A DNA stretch of 11,504 nt from JACQKD01 sp964614265 (GCA_964614265.1 CAZTKT010000025.1:1-11504); one strand, 5' to 3'. Counted from the first letter of the stretch, positions 6,764-11,504 are shown. Notes: generated by a model not told the origin, from the sequence alone. Numbers and translations are program-made.

Positions 6764-6793
6764 ATCCACGAAGTATAACAGACTTCGGTGGAT
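6764..6793 (-). promoter_or_regulatory. rnr -10 box embedded in an inverted repeat
   Basis: On the minus strand TATACT (6777-6772), preceded by TGT, lies 13 bases before the rnr ATG. The arms ATCCACGAAGT (6764-6774) and ACTTCGGTGGAT (6782-6793) are inverted repeats with one extra base and flank or overlap the -10. This is a good geometry for an operator, or for a hairpin covering the start of the transcript. Confidence 0.5.
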
Positions 6794-6840
6794 GTGCACG
6801 GTTATCTACCTGTGTACGTATGCGATGTGCGTAACGACAG

Positions 6841-6868
6841 TTGTCTTTTTTGTGTGGGGTGGTATAAG
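6841..6868 (+). promoter_or_regulatory. Promoter of the 6927 gene
   Basis: TTGTCT (6841-6846), a 16-bp spacer and TATAAG (6863-6868) are followed by a leader of about 52 bases. A strong GGAGG site (6915-6919) sits 7 bases before the ATG at 6927. It is divergent from the rnr promoter. Confidence 0.5.
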
Positions 6869-6926
6869 GATCCCAGATTGTACATAAACAAATCGGGCCC
6901 ATGTCCTAACTCGTGGAGGTAAAGTC

Positions 6927-7568
6927 ATGGACGCAACTCAAGGCGCAACTCAAGTTGACTTTCTGTTACCGCATTTAGGATTTGGTCACCAGCCCTATTT
7001 TTATTTTTCGAATGATCAGGCATGGGCAGTCGAGCGTGTGTTGGGGGCACAACAGTCACTAGTAGTTGAGACCATTCGTCCGTCCGATGGCCGTGTGTTT
7101 CTTGACATGCTGACGGAGTGGCTTGAGAACCAGGGTCTGTTGGTATGCATGACGGATACCACATGGCAGTCACGAGCGAGTAGAGAGGTGGCGACAACTA
7201 TACGCACAATGTCCGAGCTTTTGAGGGCGATCTTGCGCACGATTGATGTGGAAGCGTCAAAACGGCTGACAAACCCACTGACACTGGAAATATTTTTCGC
7301 TGCTATCGACATGGAATGGTACGTTGAAGTCTCACAGCGTCCACGATTTGTTTTGATCGACGGCATAGATTTGTTGTTAAATAATCTGGCAAAGAGTGAG
7401 CTAGAAGTTTGGTGCCTTGGTGTTTTCTTGAGGAGGTGTGCTGCGCAACCAACACCAATACAATTTGTGTGTACGAATACCGGGAGGTTCAGGCCACCGG
7501 GTGAGTTGCTCGACACATTGGGTCAGTGGCCAAGACTCGTCTTAGATAGACGAGAAATTCTTAGATAG
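6927..7568 (+). CDS. Hypothetical protein with P-loop-like fold, degenerate Walker A
   Basis: I do not recognise this 213-residue protein as a named family. The arrangement resembles an ASCE P-loop domain. A strand SLVVETI (44-50) is followed, where a GxxxxGK[ST] loop would be, by RPSDGRVF (51-58) and a helix with the next strand GLLVCMTD (70-77). A Walker-B-like strand RFVLIDGID (140-148) and a later strand QFVCTNTG (179-186) follow. The lysine of Walker A is missing, so ATP binding may be lost; the fold assignment is inference. It has a strong Shine-Dalgarno site and its own promoter. A 12-bp tandem repeat encodes its N-terminus (ATQGATQ). A 19-bp tandem duplication at the C-terminus shifts the frame and supplies the present stop. 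A terminator follows 56 bp later. Confidence 0.75.
   Translation: MDATQGATQVDFLLPHLGFGHQPYFYFSNDQAWAVERVLGAQQSLVVETIRPSDGRVFLDMLTEWLENQGLLVCMTDTTWQSRASREVATTIRTMSELLRAILRTIDVEASKRLTNPLTLEIFFAAIDMEWYVEVSQRPRFVLIDGIDLLLNNLAKSELEVWCLGVFLRRCAAQPTPIQFVCTNTGRFRPPGELLDTLGQWPRLVLDRREILR
6931..6954 (+). repeat. 12-bp tandem direct repeat at the gene start
   Basis: Two adjacent 12-base units, ACGCAACTCAAG and GCGCAACTCAAG, match at 11 of 12 positions. They are in frame, so the protein has a repeated ATQ near its N-terminus. Confidence 0.8.
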
Positions 7569-7578
7569 ACGAGAAATA
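7541..7578 (+). repeat. 19-bp tandem duplication spanning the stop codon
   Basis: The units 7541-7559 and 7560-7578 are identical except for the last base. Because 19 is not a multiple of 3, the second copy is read in another frame and provides the TAG at 7566. With one copy removed, the frame would end ...EILGPEEY instead of ...EILR. A looser 18-base near-repeat (12 of 14 bases matched) follows at 7593-7625. Confidence 0.9.
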
Positions 7579-7624
7579 CTTGGGCCAGAGGAGTACTGAG
7601 TCTGAGAGGGGTGCTGAGTCTGAC

Positions 7625-7658
7625 ATGCCCGAGGGTTACAACCCTTGGGCATTTTTTT
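7625..7658 (+). terminator. Rho-independent terminator after the 6927 gene
   Basis: The stem ATGCCCGAGGGT pairs with ACCCTTGGGCAT (one G-T pair) around a short TACA-type loop, and a run of seven T follows. It separates the 6927 gene from rpsP. Confidence 0.9.
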
Positions 7659-7770
7659 CTTTTGAAGAACAGATAGTAGATCGTGCTACGCTCCACCTTC
7701 TTTCCATTTGCCATTCGGAAGCTCCACTCGTCGGTAGCCACTTTGAGAATCTGCGGACGGGCACAGATGT

Positions 7771-7797
7771 TTGACCATTTTCCTTTTTTCTGATACT
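7771..7797 (+). promoter_or_regulatory. Promoter of rpsP
   Basis: TTGACC (7771-7776), a short 15-bp spacer and GATACT (7792-7797) lie 12 bases before the ATG at 7810. The leader would be about 6 bases, with no Shine-Dalgarno site. Confidence 0.6.
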
Positions 7798-7809
7798 GTC
7801 GAGCGACAT

Positions 7810-8295
7810 ATGTTGAAAATGCGATTACAGCGGATTGGCCGAAAGAATGCTCCCTCATACCGGGTGCTGGTTGTTGATTCTCATCAGGGCCCCAAAAGTG
7901 GAAAATTTGTTGATCTGATCGGTTCCTACGATCCAAAGCATGACAGCATCACCCTTGATGGCGAAAAGGTGCGGGCGTGGATTGCAAAAGGTGTGCAAGT
8001 ATCGCCAACGGTGCACAATCTCCTCATCTCCCAAAAGATAATTGAGGGAAAGAAAATCAACGTCCTTCCAAAGAAGTCGCCAATCAAAAAGGAAAGTGAT
8101 ACACCAACAGTCGCTCCTGCTCCTGTTGTTACACCTGCAGTTGATGCATCGATAGAGAGCGCACCAGAGAAATCGACAGAGACGGTGATAGAACCAGACA
8201 TATCGATAGAAGATCCTGTTGTCATAGAAGCACTTCCTGATGTACCTGTAGTAGTTGCAGAAGAAACGCCAGCTGCTGAAGAAGTGTCTGCATAG
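7810..8295 (+). CDS. rpsP: 30S ribosomal protein S16 with acidic C-terminal extension
   Basis: This small-subunit protein binds 16S rRNA and helps assemble the 5' domain. The S16 core covers about residues 1-85: MLKMRLQRIGRKNAPSYRVLVVD at the start, then IGSYDP (37-42) and the WIAKGVQVSPTVHNLL segment (57-72). Bacterial S16 is usually 75-90 residues; here the total is 161. The extra part (about 90-161) is rich in Pro, Ala, Val and Glu, low in complexity and strongly acidic, so it is probably disordered. The ATG at 7810 fits family starts (ML-x-x-RL) and lies 12 bases after the -10 box; an open frame upstream to 7771 covers the promoter. khpA follows, as in many bacteria. A weak hairpin overlaps the stop codon. 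Confidence 0.97.
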   Translation: MLKMRLQRIGRKNAPSYRVLVVDSHQGPKSGKFVDLIGSYDPKHDSITLDGEKVRAWIAKGVQVSPTVHNLLISQKIIEGKKINVLPKKSPIKKESDTPTVAPAPVVTPAVDASIESAPEKSTETVIEPDISIEDPVVIEALPDVPVVVAEETPAAEEVSA

Positions 8296-8349
8296 AGATA
8301 CGTACTCGTTGATCTCTTTCTTATTAGACATGCATGTATTGACGTGCAT
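8294..8349 (+). other. Two small hairpins between rpsP and khpA
   Basis: AGAGAT (8294-8299) can pair with ATCTCT (8312-8317) before a TTCTT tail, a weak terminator-like element overlapping the rpsP stop. ATGCATGT (8330-8337) pairs with ACGTGCAT (8342-8349, one G-T pair) around ATTG. The rest of the 154-bp gap holds only a TACCGCTT direct repeat (8401 and 8416). Confidence 0.35.
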
Positions 8350-8449
8350 GACACCCTCTCTTATCATTGGCTGAAGAGCAGGTATACAGAAATGAAACCG
8401 TACCGCTTGAAGGGTTACCGCTTAGCAGATTAGTTCTAACTTTTAACTT

Positions 8450-8776
8450 ATGGAGCTCGATCGTCAATTTCTTGAGTATGTGGTAAAGGCGCTTGTTGAT
8501 CATCCGGATGATGTAAAGATTAACCGAACGGTCGATGAGATGGGGGTACTATTGACGATGGATGTGCACGCTGACGATATGGGAAAGATTATCGGTCGTT
8601 CGGGAAACACGGCAAAGGCCATCCGCACACTTTTGCGTGTGGTAGGAATGAAAAACGAAGCACGGGTAAATCTCAAAATTAATGAACCAGAAAATGGTCG
8701 TAGTGCCGTTGCGATGGAAGTTGAACCACCAGCACCAAAGACACTCGACGAGGCAATTGATGATTTGAAGATGTAG
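8450..8776 (+). CDS. khpA: KH-domain RNA-binding protein KhpA
   Basis: This 108-residue protein carries a single KH domain. In Firmicutes KhpA pairs with KhpB (Jag) to bind many RNAs and influence cell elongation and division; here that role is inferred from the family. The GxxG loop is clear in GKIIGRSG (45-52), followed by the helix NTAKAIRTLLRVVG (53-66) and a last strand ARVNLKI (71-77). The opening FLEYVVKALVDHPDDVKI is typical for the family. Residues after 78 are an acidic, Pro-rich tail that makes it longer than the usual 75-80 residues. No Shine-Dalgarno site is seen. A TAACTT hexamer 7 bases before the ATG could be a leaderless -10, though weak. Its place after rpsP is the classic context; rimM, often next, is absent. 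Confidence 0.93.
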   Translation: MELDRQFLEYVVKALVDHPDDVKINRTVDEMGVLLTMDVHADDMGKIIGRSGNTAKAIRTLLRVVGMKNEARVNLKINEPENGRSAVAMEVEPPAPKTLDEAIDDLKM

Positions 8777-8804
8777 TTTTGGACAGAATATAAAAAAGTG
8801 GGTT

Positions 8805-8840
8805 AAACCCCCCAACTCGCTGACGCGAGTCAGGGGGTTT
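8805..8840 (+). terminator. Terminator hairpin after khpA
   Basis: AAACCCCC (8805-8812) pairs with GGGGGTTT (8833-8840) and ACTCGC (8815-8820) with GCGAGT (8825-8830), around a 2x2 internal loop and a TGAC tip. The tail is only moderately T-rich. Its right arm overlaps the -35 box of the next promoter. Confidence 0.75.
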
Positions 8841-8867
8841 GACTTTGTCAGTACTTCATTCGATACT
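8839..8867 (+). promoter_or_regulatory. Strong promoter of the oxygenase gene
   Basis: TTGACT (8839-8844), an exact 17-bp spacer and GATACT (8862-8867) form the best -35/-10 pair in the window. The leader of about 50 bases carries GGAGG (8915-8919) 6 bases before the ATG at 8926. The -35 shares bases with the khpA terminator stem. Confidence 0.7.
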
Positions 8868-8925
8868 CTCATATGTTCGGGTGATGTTCTTTTGTACTTC
8901 TGTTCTTTAGTATAGGAGGTGGCGT

Positions 8926-9651
8926 ATGAACAATGAACTCACTGCAGAGGCATTTTTGCCCTATGCTCAGTATTTTTTTGAGATGGGGATGGTAGAGATT
9001 CCGTTTCCGAAGGTAGAGCGTCTCATCTGGAACGCAACTGTTGGGTTCTGGTATTTTTTAGAATTACCAGAAGAGGACAAAGCGGCGTGTTCCTTCCCTA
9101 ATAAAGTCGGTTGGCATCGACGGAACGATAGAGAGAGAAAAGAATTTGTCCACGTGACAGAAACGTTACAAATTCTTGCAAATGAGCGCAGGTTGCCACA
9201 CCTCCAGGCTTTCTGTAGCACGACCATGCCACTCCTTCAACAGTGCAAAGAAGTCCTATTGGTATTCCTGGAAGCAGTGGGTATTCTTGATCCGACTTTG
9301 TGTTGGTATCAAAAAGTGTCAGATGAGAGATCAGGGGGTGAACAAGTACTGCGCCTTCTGTACTACCCGCCAACACAGCAGAGGATCCTCGCATACAACC
9401 ATACGGACACGGGTCTACTGACATTCCACCTGACCGATTCACGTCCGGGTTTACATCTGGAGGGGAGAGAAGGTGTATATCGCCCTCGCCTTGGGCATGT
9501 ACTTGTCTTTCCTGGAGATCAGGCGGGCAAACTATCGTTTTTGACTCCAGTGAGACATAGTGTTGTTCAGGATCCCGACGATCCTTTGAGCAATCTTGCC
9601 CGTATCTCCATGGTCTTTTTTGGTGGCATAGGGAAGGCGCTTATGCAATGA
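8926..9651 (+). CDS. 2-oxoglutarate/Fe(II)-dependent oxygenase, isopenicillin N synthase-like
   Basis: This 241-residue protein has the marks of the isopenicillin N synthase-like 2OG-Fe(II) dioxygenase family. The N-terminal region holds the DIOX_N-like phrase NATVGFWYFLELPEEDKAA (36-54). The jelly-roll core has LRLLYYPP (142-149), the iron ligands HTD (His159, Asp161) and the distal His211 in VRHSVV, with PGLHL and LVFPGD between them. ARISMVFF supplies Arg226 and Ser228, the 2-oxoglutarate carboxylate binders. It is shorter than plant and fungal members (about 300-350), with loops trimmed. The substrate is unknown: hydroxylation or ring chemistry on a small molecule, or modification of a protein or RNA, is possible. 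It has its own strong promoter, Shine-Dalgarno site and terminator, so it is an independent unit inside a translation gene cluster, probably acquired by transfer. Confidence 0.9.
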   Translation: MNNELTAEAFLPYAQYFFEMGMVEIPFPKVERLIWNATVGFWYFLELPEEDKAACSFPNKVGWHRRNDRERKEFVHVTETLQILANERRLPHLQAFCSTTMPLLQQCKEVLLVFLEAVGILDPTLCWYQKVSDERSGGEQVLRLLYYPPTQQRILAYNHTDTGLLTFHLTDSRPGLHLEGREGVYRPRLGHVLVFPGDQAGKLSFLTPVRHSVVQDPDDPLSNLARISMVFFGGIGKALMQ

Positions 9652-9664
9652 CCTCGTTCTATAT

Positions 9665-9696
9665 GGCGGCTCTGTTCGGAGCCGCCTTGGTCTTTT
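9665..9696 (+). terminator. Terminator of the oxygenase gene
   Basis: GGCGGCTC (9665-9672) pairs perfectly with GAGCCGCC (9679-9686) around TGTTCG, followed by TTGGTCTTTT. It begins 14 bp after the stop, inside a frame that might be misread as the start of the Nudix gene. Confidence 0.8.
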
Positions 9697-9723
9697 GTGT
9701 GGCGTCTGTCAGCGGAGTATACT
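9695..9723 (+). promoter_or_regulatory. Promoter of the Nudix gene, leaderless
   Basis: TTGTGT (9695-9700), an exact 17-bp spacer and TATACT (9718-9723) are followed by 8 bases and the ATG at 9732. This -10-to-ATG layout matches radC and the 547 gene. Confidence 0.65.
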
Positions 9724-9731
9724 ACGAGAGT

Positions 9732-10166
9732 ATGATGGGCAAAGGAATTGACTGCATAGGAATTTCGGTCGTCACGATGTGTCATGATGGGCACGGCAGA
9801 TACCTTATGGAATATCGTAGTCCGAATTGTCGCGATGAACAGAACACCTGGAGCCCTGTGGGGAGTGGTGGTGTTGATGTACACGAGTCACTCGAAGATG
9901 CAGTACGGCGAGAGGTGATGGAGGAGTGTGGGGCGCATGCAACGGAAATAGCATTCATGGGCTACCGTGAAGTATTTCGAGGCGTGGGTGATAAGCACAC
10001 ACACTGGATCGCATTTGATTTTAAGGCACGTATTGATCCAGTAGAGATTTCTATTACAGAACCAGATAAATGTGTTGAACAAAAATGGTGTTCTATAGCT
10101 GAAATTCCTGATCCAAAGCATTCACAGTTCCCTCTCTTCTTACAAAAGTATAAAGATATTTTGTGA
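9732..10166 (+). CDS. Nudix hydrolase
   Basis: This 144-residue protein hydrolyses a nucleoside diphosphate linked to another group. The Nudix box is complete: Gly46, Glu52 and REVMEECGA (60-68), with the catalytic Glu cluster Glu61, Glu64 and Glu65. The strand before it (WSPVGSGGVD) and the later WCSIAEIP segment (119-126), typical of MutT/ADP-sugar-type members, are present. The substrate cannot be fixed from sequence. An in-frame ATG at 9648 overlaps the oxygenase stop and would add 28 mostly hydrophobic residues. I reject it because that stretch contains the oxygenase terminator and a promoter. From 9732 the protein begins directly with the first Nudix strand. trmD starts one base after the stop, so the two may share a transcript. 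Confidence 0.92.
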   Translation: MMGKGIDCIGISVVTMCHDGHGRYLMEYRSPNCRDEQNTWSPVGSGGVDVHESLEDAVRREVMEECGAHATEIAFMGYREVFRGVGDKHTHWIAFDFKARIDPVEISITEPDKCVEQKWCSIAEIPDPKHSQFPLFLQKYKDIL

Positions 10167-10167
10167 T

Positions 10168-10878
10168 ATGCATTTCCACGTGGTGACAGTATTTCCAGAG
10201 GTATGTAAGGCGTATACCGATGCGTCGATTTTGGGACGTGCACAGAAAATCACGAAGGGAACAGGGACGAAGGTGCGCGGTAGGCAGATCAGTGTTTCAT
10301 ACTACAACCCGCGCGATTTTACAAAAGACACACATCGAAAAGTTGATGATCGCCCCTATGGGGGTGGCCCGGGGATGGTGTTGCAAGCGGAGCCCATTCT
10401 TTTAGCGGTGGCAAAAGCGTTGGGAACGTCTGGTAACACAAAAACAACAAAGACGGGCACATCAAAGCGGAAATCAAAAATACTGATCATGTCACCACGA
10501 GGGAAGGTGTTTGATCAGACCTACGCAAAAAAACTTGCGCAGTCATACGATGAGATCGTACTGATTGCGGGACGGTACGAAGGGATCGACACGCGGGTAA
10601 AAAAGGTCTTGCATGCTGAAGAAGTGTCGGTAGGTCCGTACGTGCTCACGGGCGGAGAGCTTCCCGCGCTCACAATCATGGATGCGGTGGCACGTCATCT
10701 GGAGGGGGTGTTGGGAACTGGTGAGTCACTCGAGGAGAAGCGAATCGCAAGTGGAGAGATGTACACTCGTCCTGAAATAGTGCTTTATACAGGTAAAAAA
10801 TATCGCGTCCCGAAAGTCCTGTTGGGGGGTAATCATAAGGACATTGAAGCATGGCGACGGAAAGACGCGTCGGTGTAG
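10168..10878 (+). CDS. trmD: tRNA (guanine37-N1)-methyltransferase
   Basis: TrmD methylates N1 of G37, next to the anticodon, using S-adenosylmethionine, and so prevents +1 frameshifting. It works as a dimer with a deep trefoil knot. Visible motifs are YYNPRDFTKD (45-54), DDRPYGGGPGMVLQAEPI (60-77), LIAGRYEGIDTRV (132-144) and the knot segment SVGPYVLTGGELPALTIMD (154-172), then YTRPE (199-203). Length is 236, typical for the family. Two Lys/Thr-rich stretches look inserted compared with common members: about 28-40 and about 86-104. It begins one base after the Nudix stop. No Shine-Dalgarno site is seen; GATATT lies 7 bases upstream and could be an internal leaderless -10. The usual neighbours rimM and rplS are not adjacent. 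Confidence 0.96.
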   Translation: MHFHVVTVFPEVCKAYTDASILGRAQKITKGTGTKVRGRQISVSYYNPRDFTKDTHRKVDDRPYGGGPGMVLQAEPILLAVAKALGTSGNTKTTKTGTSKRKSKILIMSPRGKVFDQTYAKKLAQSYDEIVLIAGRYEGIDTRVKKVLHAEEVSVGPYVLTGGELPALTIMDAVARHLEGVLGTGESLEEKRIASGEMYTRPEIVLYTGKKYRVPKVLLGGNHKDIEAWRRKDASV

Positions 10879-10900
10879 TTTATATATCAGTGCGTGTAGT

Positions 10901-10906
10901 GATACT
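10901..10906 (+). promoter_or_regulatory. -10 box of the 10916 gene
   Basis: GATACT lies 9 bases before the first of two adjacent ATGs (12 before the second). The nearly leaderless spacing matches other genes here. The -35 is weak. Confidence 0.45.
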
Positions 10907-10915
10907 ATAGAGATC

Positions 10916-11308
10916 ATGATGTACGCGCAGGATCTCATAAGATATATCCGGTGGCATTTTGGTGTGGCAGTAAAAGAAATATATGAGCGTGCGAAAAATC
11001 TGAGTTGGTTTTTCTATCATTTTTTCTCCATACCGCTTCTCGCACACACATTGGTGCGACCAATCTATCGAGATACTATCTCTATGAGGCCGGGGACTGG
11101 GTTCAGGATAGATCTTTTTTTTCAAAAGATTGTGACGAATACCTTATCTCGCCTGCTTGGTCTTCTGTTACGTGTCATCGTTATCGGCGTTGGGCTCCTC
11201 TGTCAGGTGCTAGTATTCTGTGTAGGTATCATAGTGATACTGGGATGGGTGTTGTTGCCTGCAGTGATACCCATGTTGCTCGTGGTGAGTTTGCAGATGA
11301 TTTTGTAA
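10916..11308 (+). CDS. Multi-pass membrane protein, unknown function
   Basis: This 130-residue protein has an amphipathic, basic and aromatic N-terminal part (about 1-55, WFFYHFFSIPLLAHTLVRP), a soluble middle (RPGTGFRIDLFFQKIVTNTLSRLLG, split at about 58-82) and two close hydrophobic helices (about 83-107 and 109-130). I recall similar 'SIPLL..TL..P' membrane proteins placed ahead of an AAA+ Clp-type gene in Patescibacteria, but this is memory, not a search, and the downstream gene is cut off. The start at 10916 fits the GATACT box; an open frame extends back into trmD to 10844 but is not needed. The next gene begins 3 bp after the stop, so the two are probably one operon. Confidence 0.75.
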   Translation: MMYAQDLIRYIRWHFGVAVKEIYERAKNLSWFFYHFFSIPLLAHTLVRPIYRDTISMRPGTGFRIDLFFQKIVTNTLSRLLGLLLRVIVIGVGLLCQVLVFCVGIIVILGWVLLPAVIPMLLVVSLQMIL

Positions 11309-11311
11309 TGT

Positions 11312-11504
11312 ATGACACAGTTTGCTTTTGAAAAAACAACATTTTCGACCGCCCTTCGTCTCCAGAGGAAGAGCAGTCGGCGGTGGCGAAAGGTGCTTGC
11401 GATGATGAGTATGGTGGGCGGTGGGTTGGCGCTGACCGCAGTCATATATAGCTGGGTGCAGACACAACTGTCTGGATTGCCCTTTTCCCTGCCCGCCCTC
11501 CCAC
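11312..11504 (+). CDS. Start of a membrane protein, truncated by the window edge
   Basis: An ATG 3 bp after the previous stop opens a frame of 64 codons that runs off the window. The first 30 residues are basic (RLQRKSSRRWRK at about 16-27). A hydrophobic helix (about 28-46) follows, then a Pro/Leu-rich stretch. This suggests a cytoplasmic basic head and a single membrane anchor before a domain that is not visible. The tight spacing indicates translational coupling with the upstream membrane protein. The family cannot be named from this fragment. A shorter ATG frame at 11309 stops after a few codons and was ignored. Confidence 0.6.
   Translation, partial: MTQFAFEKTTFSTALRLQRKSSRRWRKVLAMMSMVGGGLALTAVIYSWVQTQLSGLPFSLPALP

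Noticed and set aside
4842..6764. Several plus-strand frames opposite rnr
   Set aside because: They are antisense shadows of the RNase R gene, whose domains and catalytic residues are clear on the minus strand.
6759..6902. N-terminal extension of RNase R to an ATG at 6902
   Set aside because: The extra 48 residues have no domain character and cover the rnr -10 box and its inverted repeat; the OB domain starts right after the ATG at 6758.
7580..7774. 64-codon plus-strand frame before rpsP
   Set aside because: It reads through a clear intrinsic terminator and near-repeats, and the protein looks like non-coding translation.
9648..9731. Hydrophobic N-terminus for the Nudix protein
   Set aside because: The stretch contains the oxygenase terminator and a well-spaced promoter, and the Nudix fold starts cleanly at 9732.
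1..11504. CRISPR array, defence island, prophage or insertion sequence
   Set aside because: No regularly spaced repeats, cas, nuclease, toxin-antitoxin, integrase or transposase genes could be recognised.

Overview
The window looks like a chromosomal segment of a Patescibacteria (Candidate Phyla Radiation) organism, most likely Parcubacteria-like. This is an inference from gene style. TrmD and S16 have the sequence character I associate with that group. Proteins are short, intergenic spaces are small, there is a SurA-like protein without a catalytic domain, and several small membrane proteins have no obvious family. UGA is a normal stop codon here, which argues against the UGA-recoding Gracilibacteria/SR1. 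I see no rRNA, tRNA, CRISPR array, transposase or phage gene.

Layout. Positions 1-474 hold a long stem-loop and an open frame with no convincing start codon. A DUF3467-like protein follows (547-828), then on the minus strand a cold-shock protein (947-1147) and a membrane-anchored SurA N-domain-like chaperone (1352-2053). radC diverges from the latter (2207-2935), followed by an unknown 99-residue protein and a one-helix membrane protein. A histidine-box fatty acid desaturase (3603-4601) ends in a clear terminator. RNase R runs on the minus strand (4821-6758), and divergent from it is an unrecognised P-loop-like protein (6927-7568) with tandem repeats at both ends. The right third is a modified ribosome/tRNA cluster: rpsP (S16), khpA (KH RNA-binding protein), then a 2-oxoglutarate/Fe(II) oxygenase and a Nudix hydrolase, then trmD. 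The usual rimM is not between them. A multi-pass membrane protein and the start of another membrane protein end the window.

How the genes work together. The core genes belong to RNA metabolism and translation: csp, rnr, rpsP, khpA and trmD. The desaturase, the oxygenase and the P-loop-like gene look like accessory additions. The two sets seem to use different expression signals. Most core or small genes have a -10-like hexamer (TATACT, GATACT, GATAAT) only about 7-13 bases before the start codon and no Shine-Dalgarno sequence, as expected for leaderless or nearly leaderless mRNAs. The three accessory genes have a promoter about 50-60 bases upstream and a strong GGAGG ribosome binding site.

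The observations I rate highest are the repeated TATACT-N8-ATG architecture, the oxygenase and Nudix genes placed inside the rpsP-khpA-trmD cluster, the terminator-plus-promoter hidden inside what looks like an overlapping oxygenase/Nudix junction, and the 19-bp tandem duplication that changes the end of the P-loop-like gene. I did not find a clear new multi-gene system such as a defence island.
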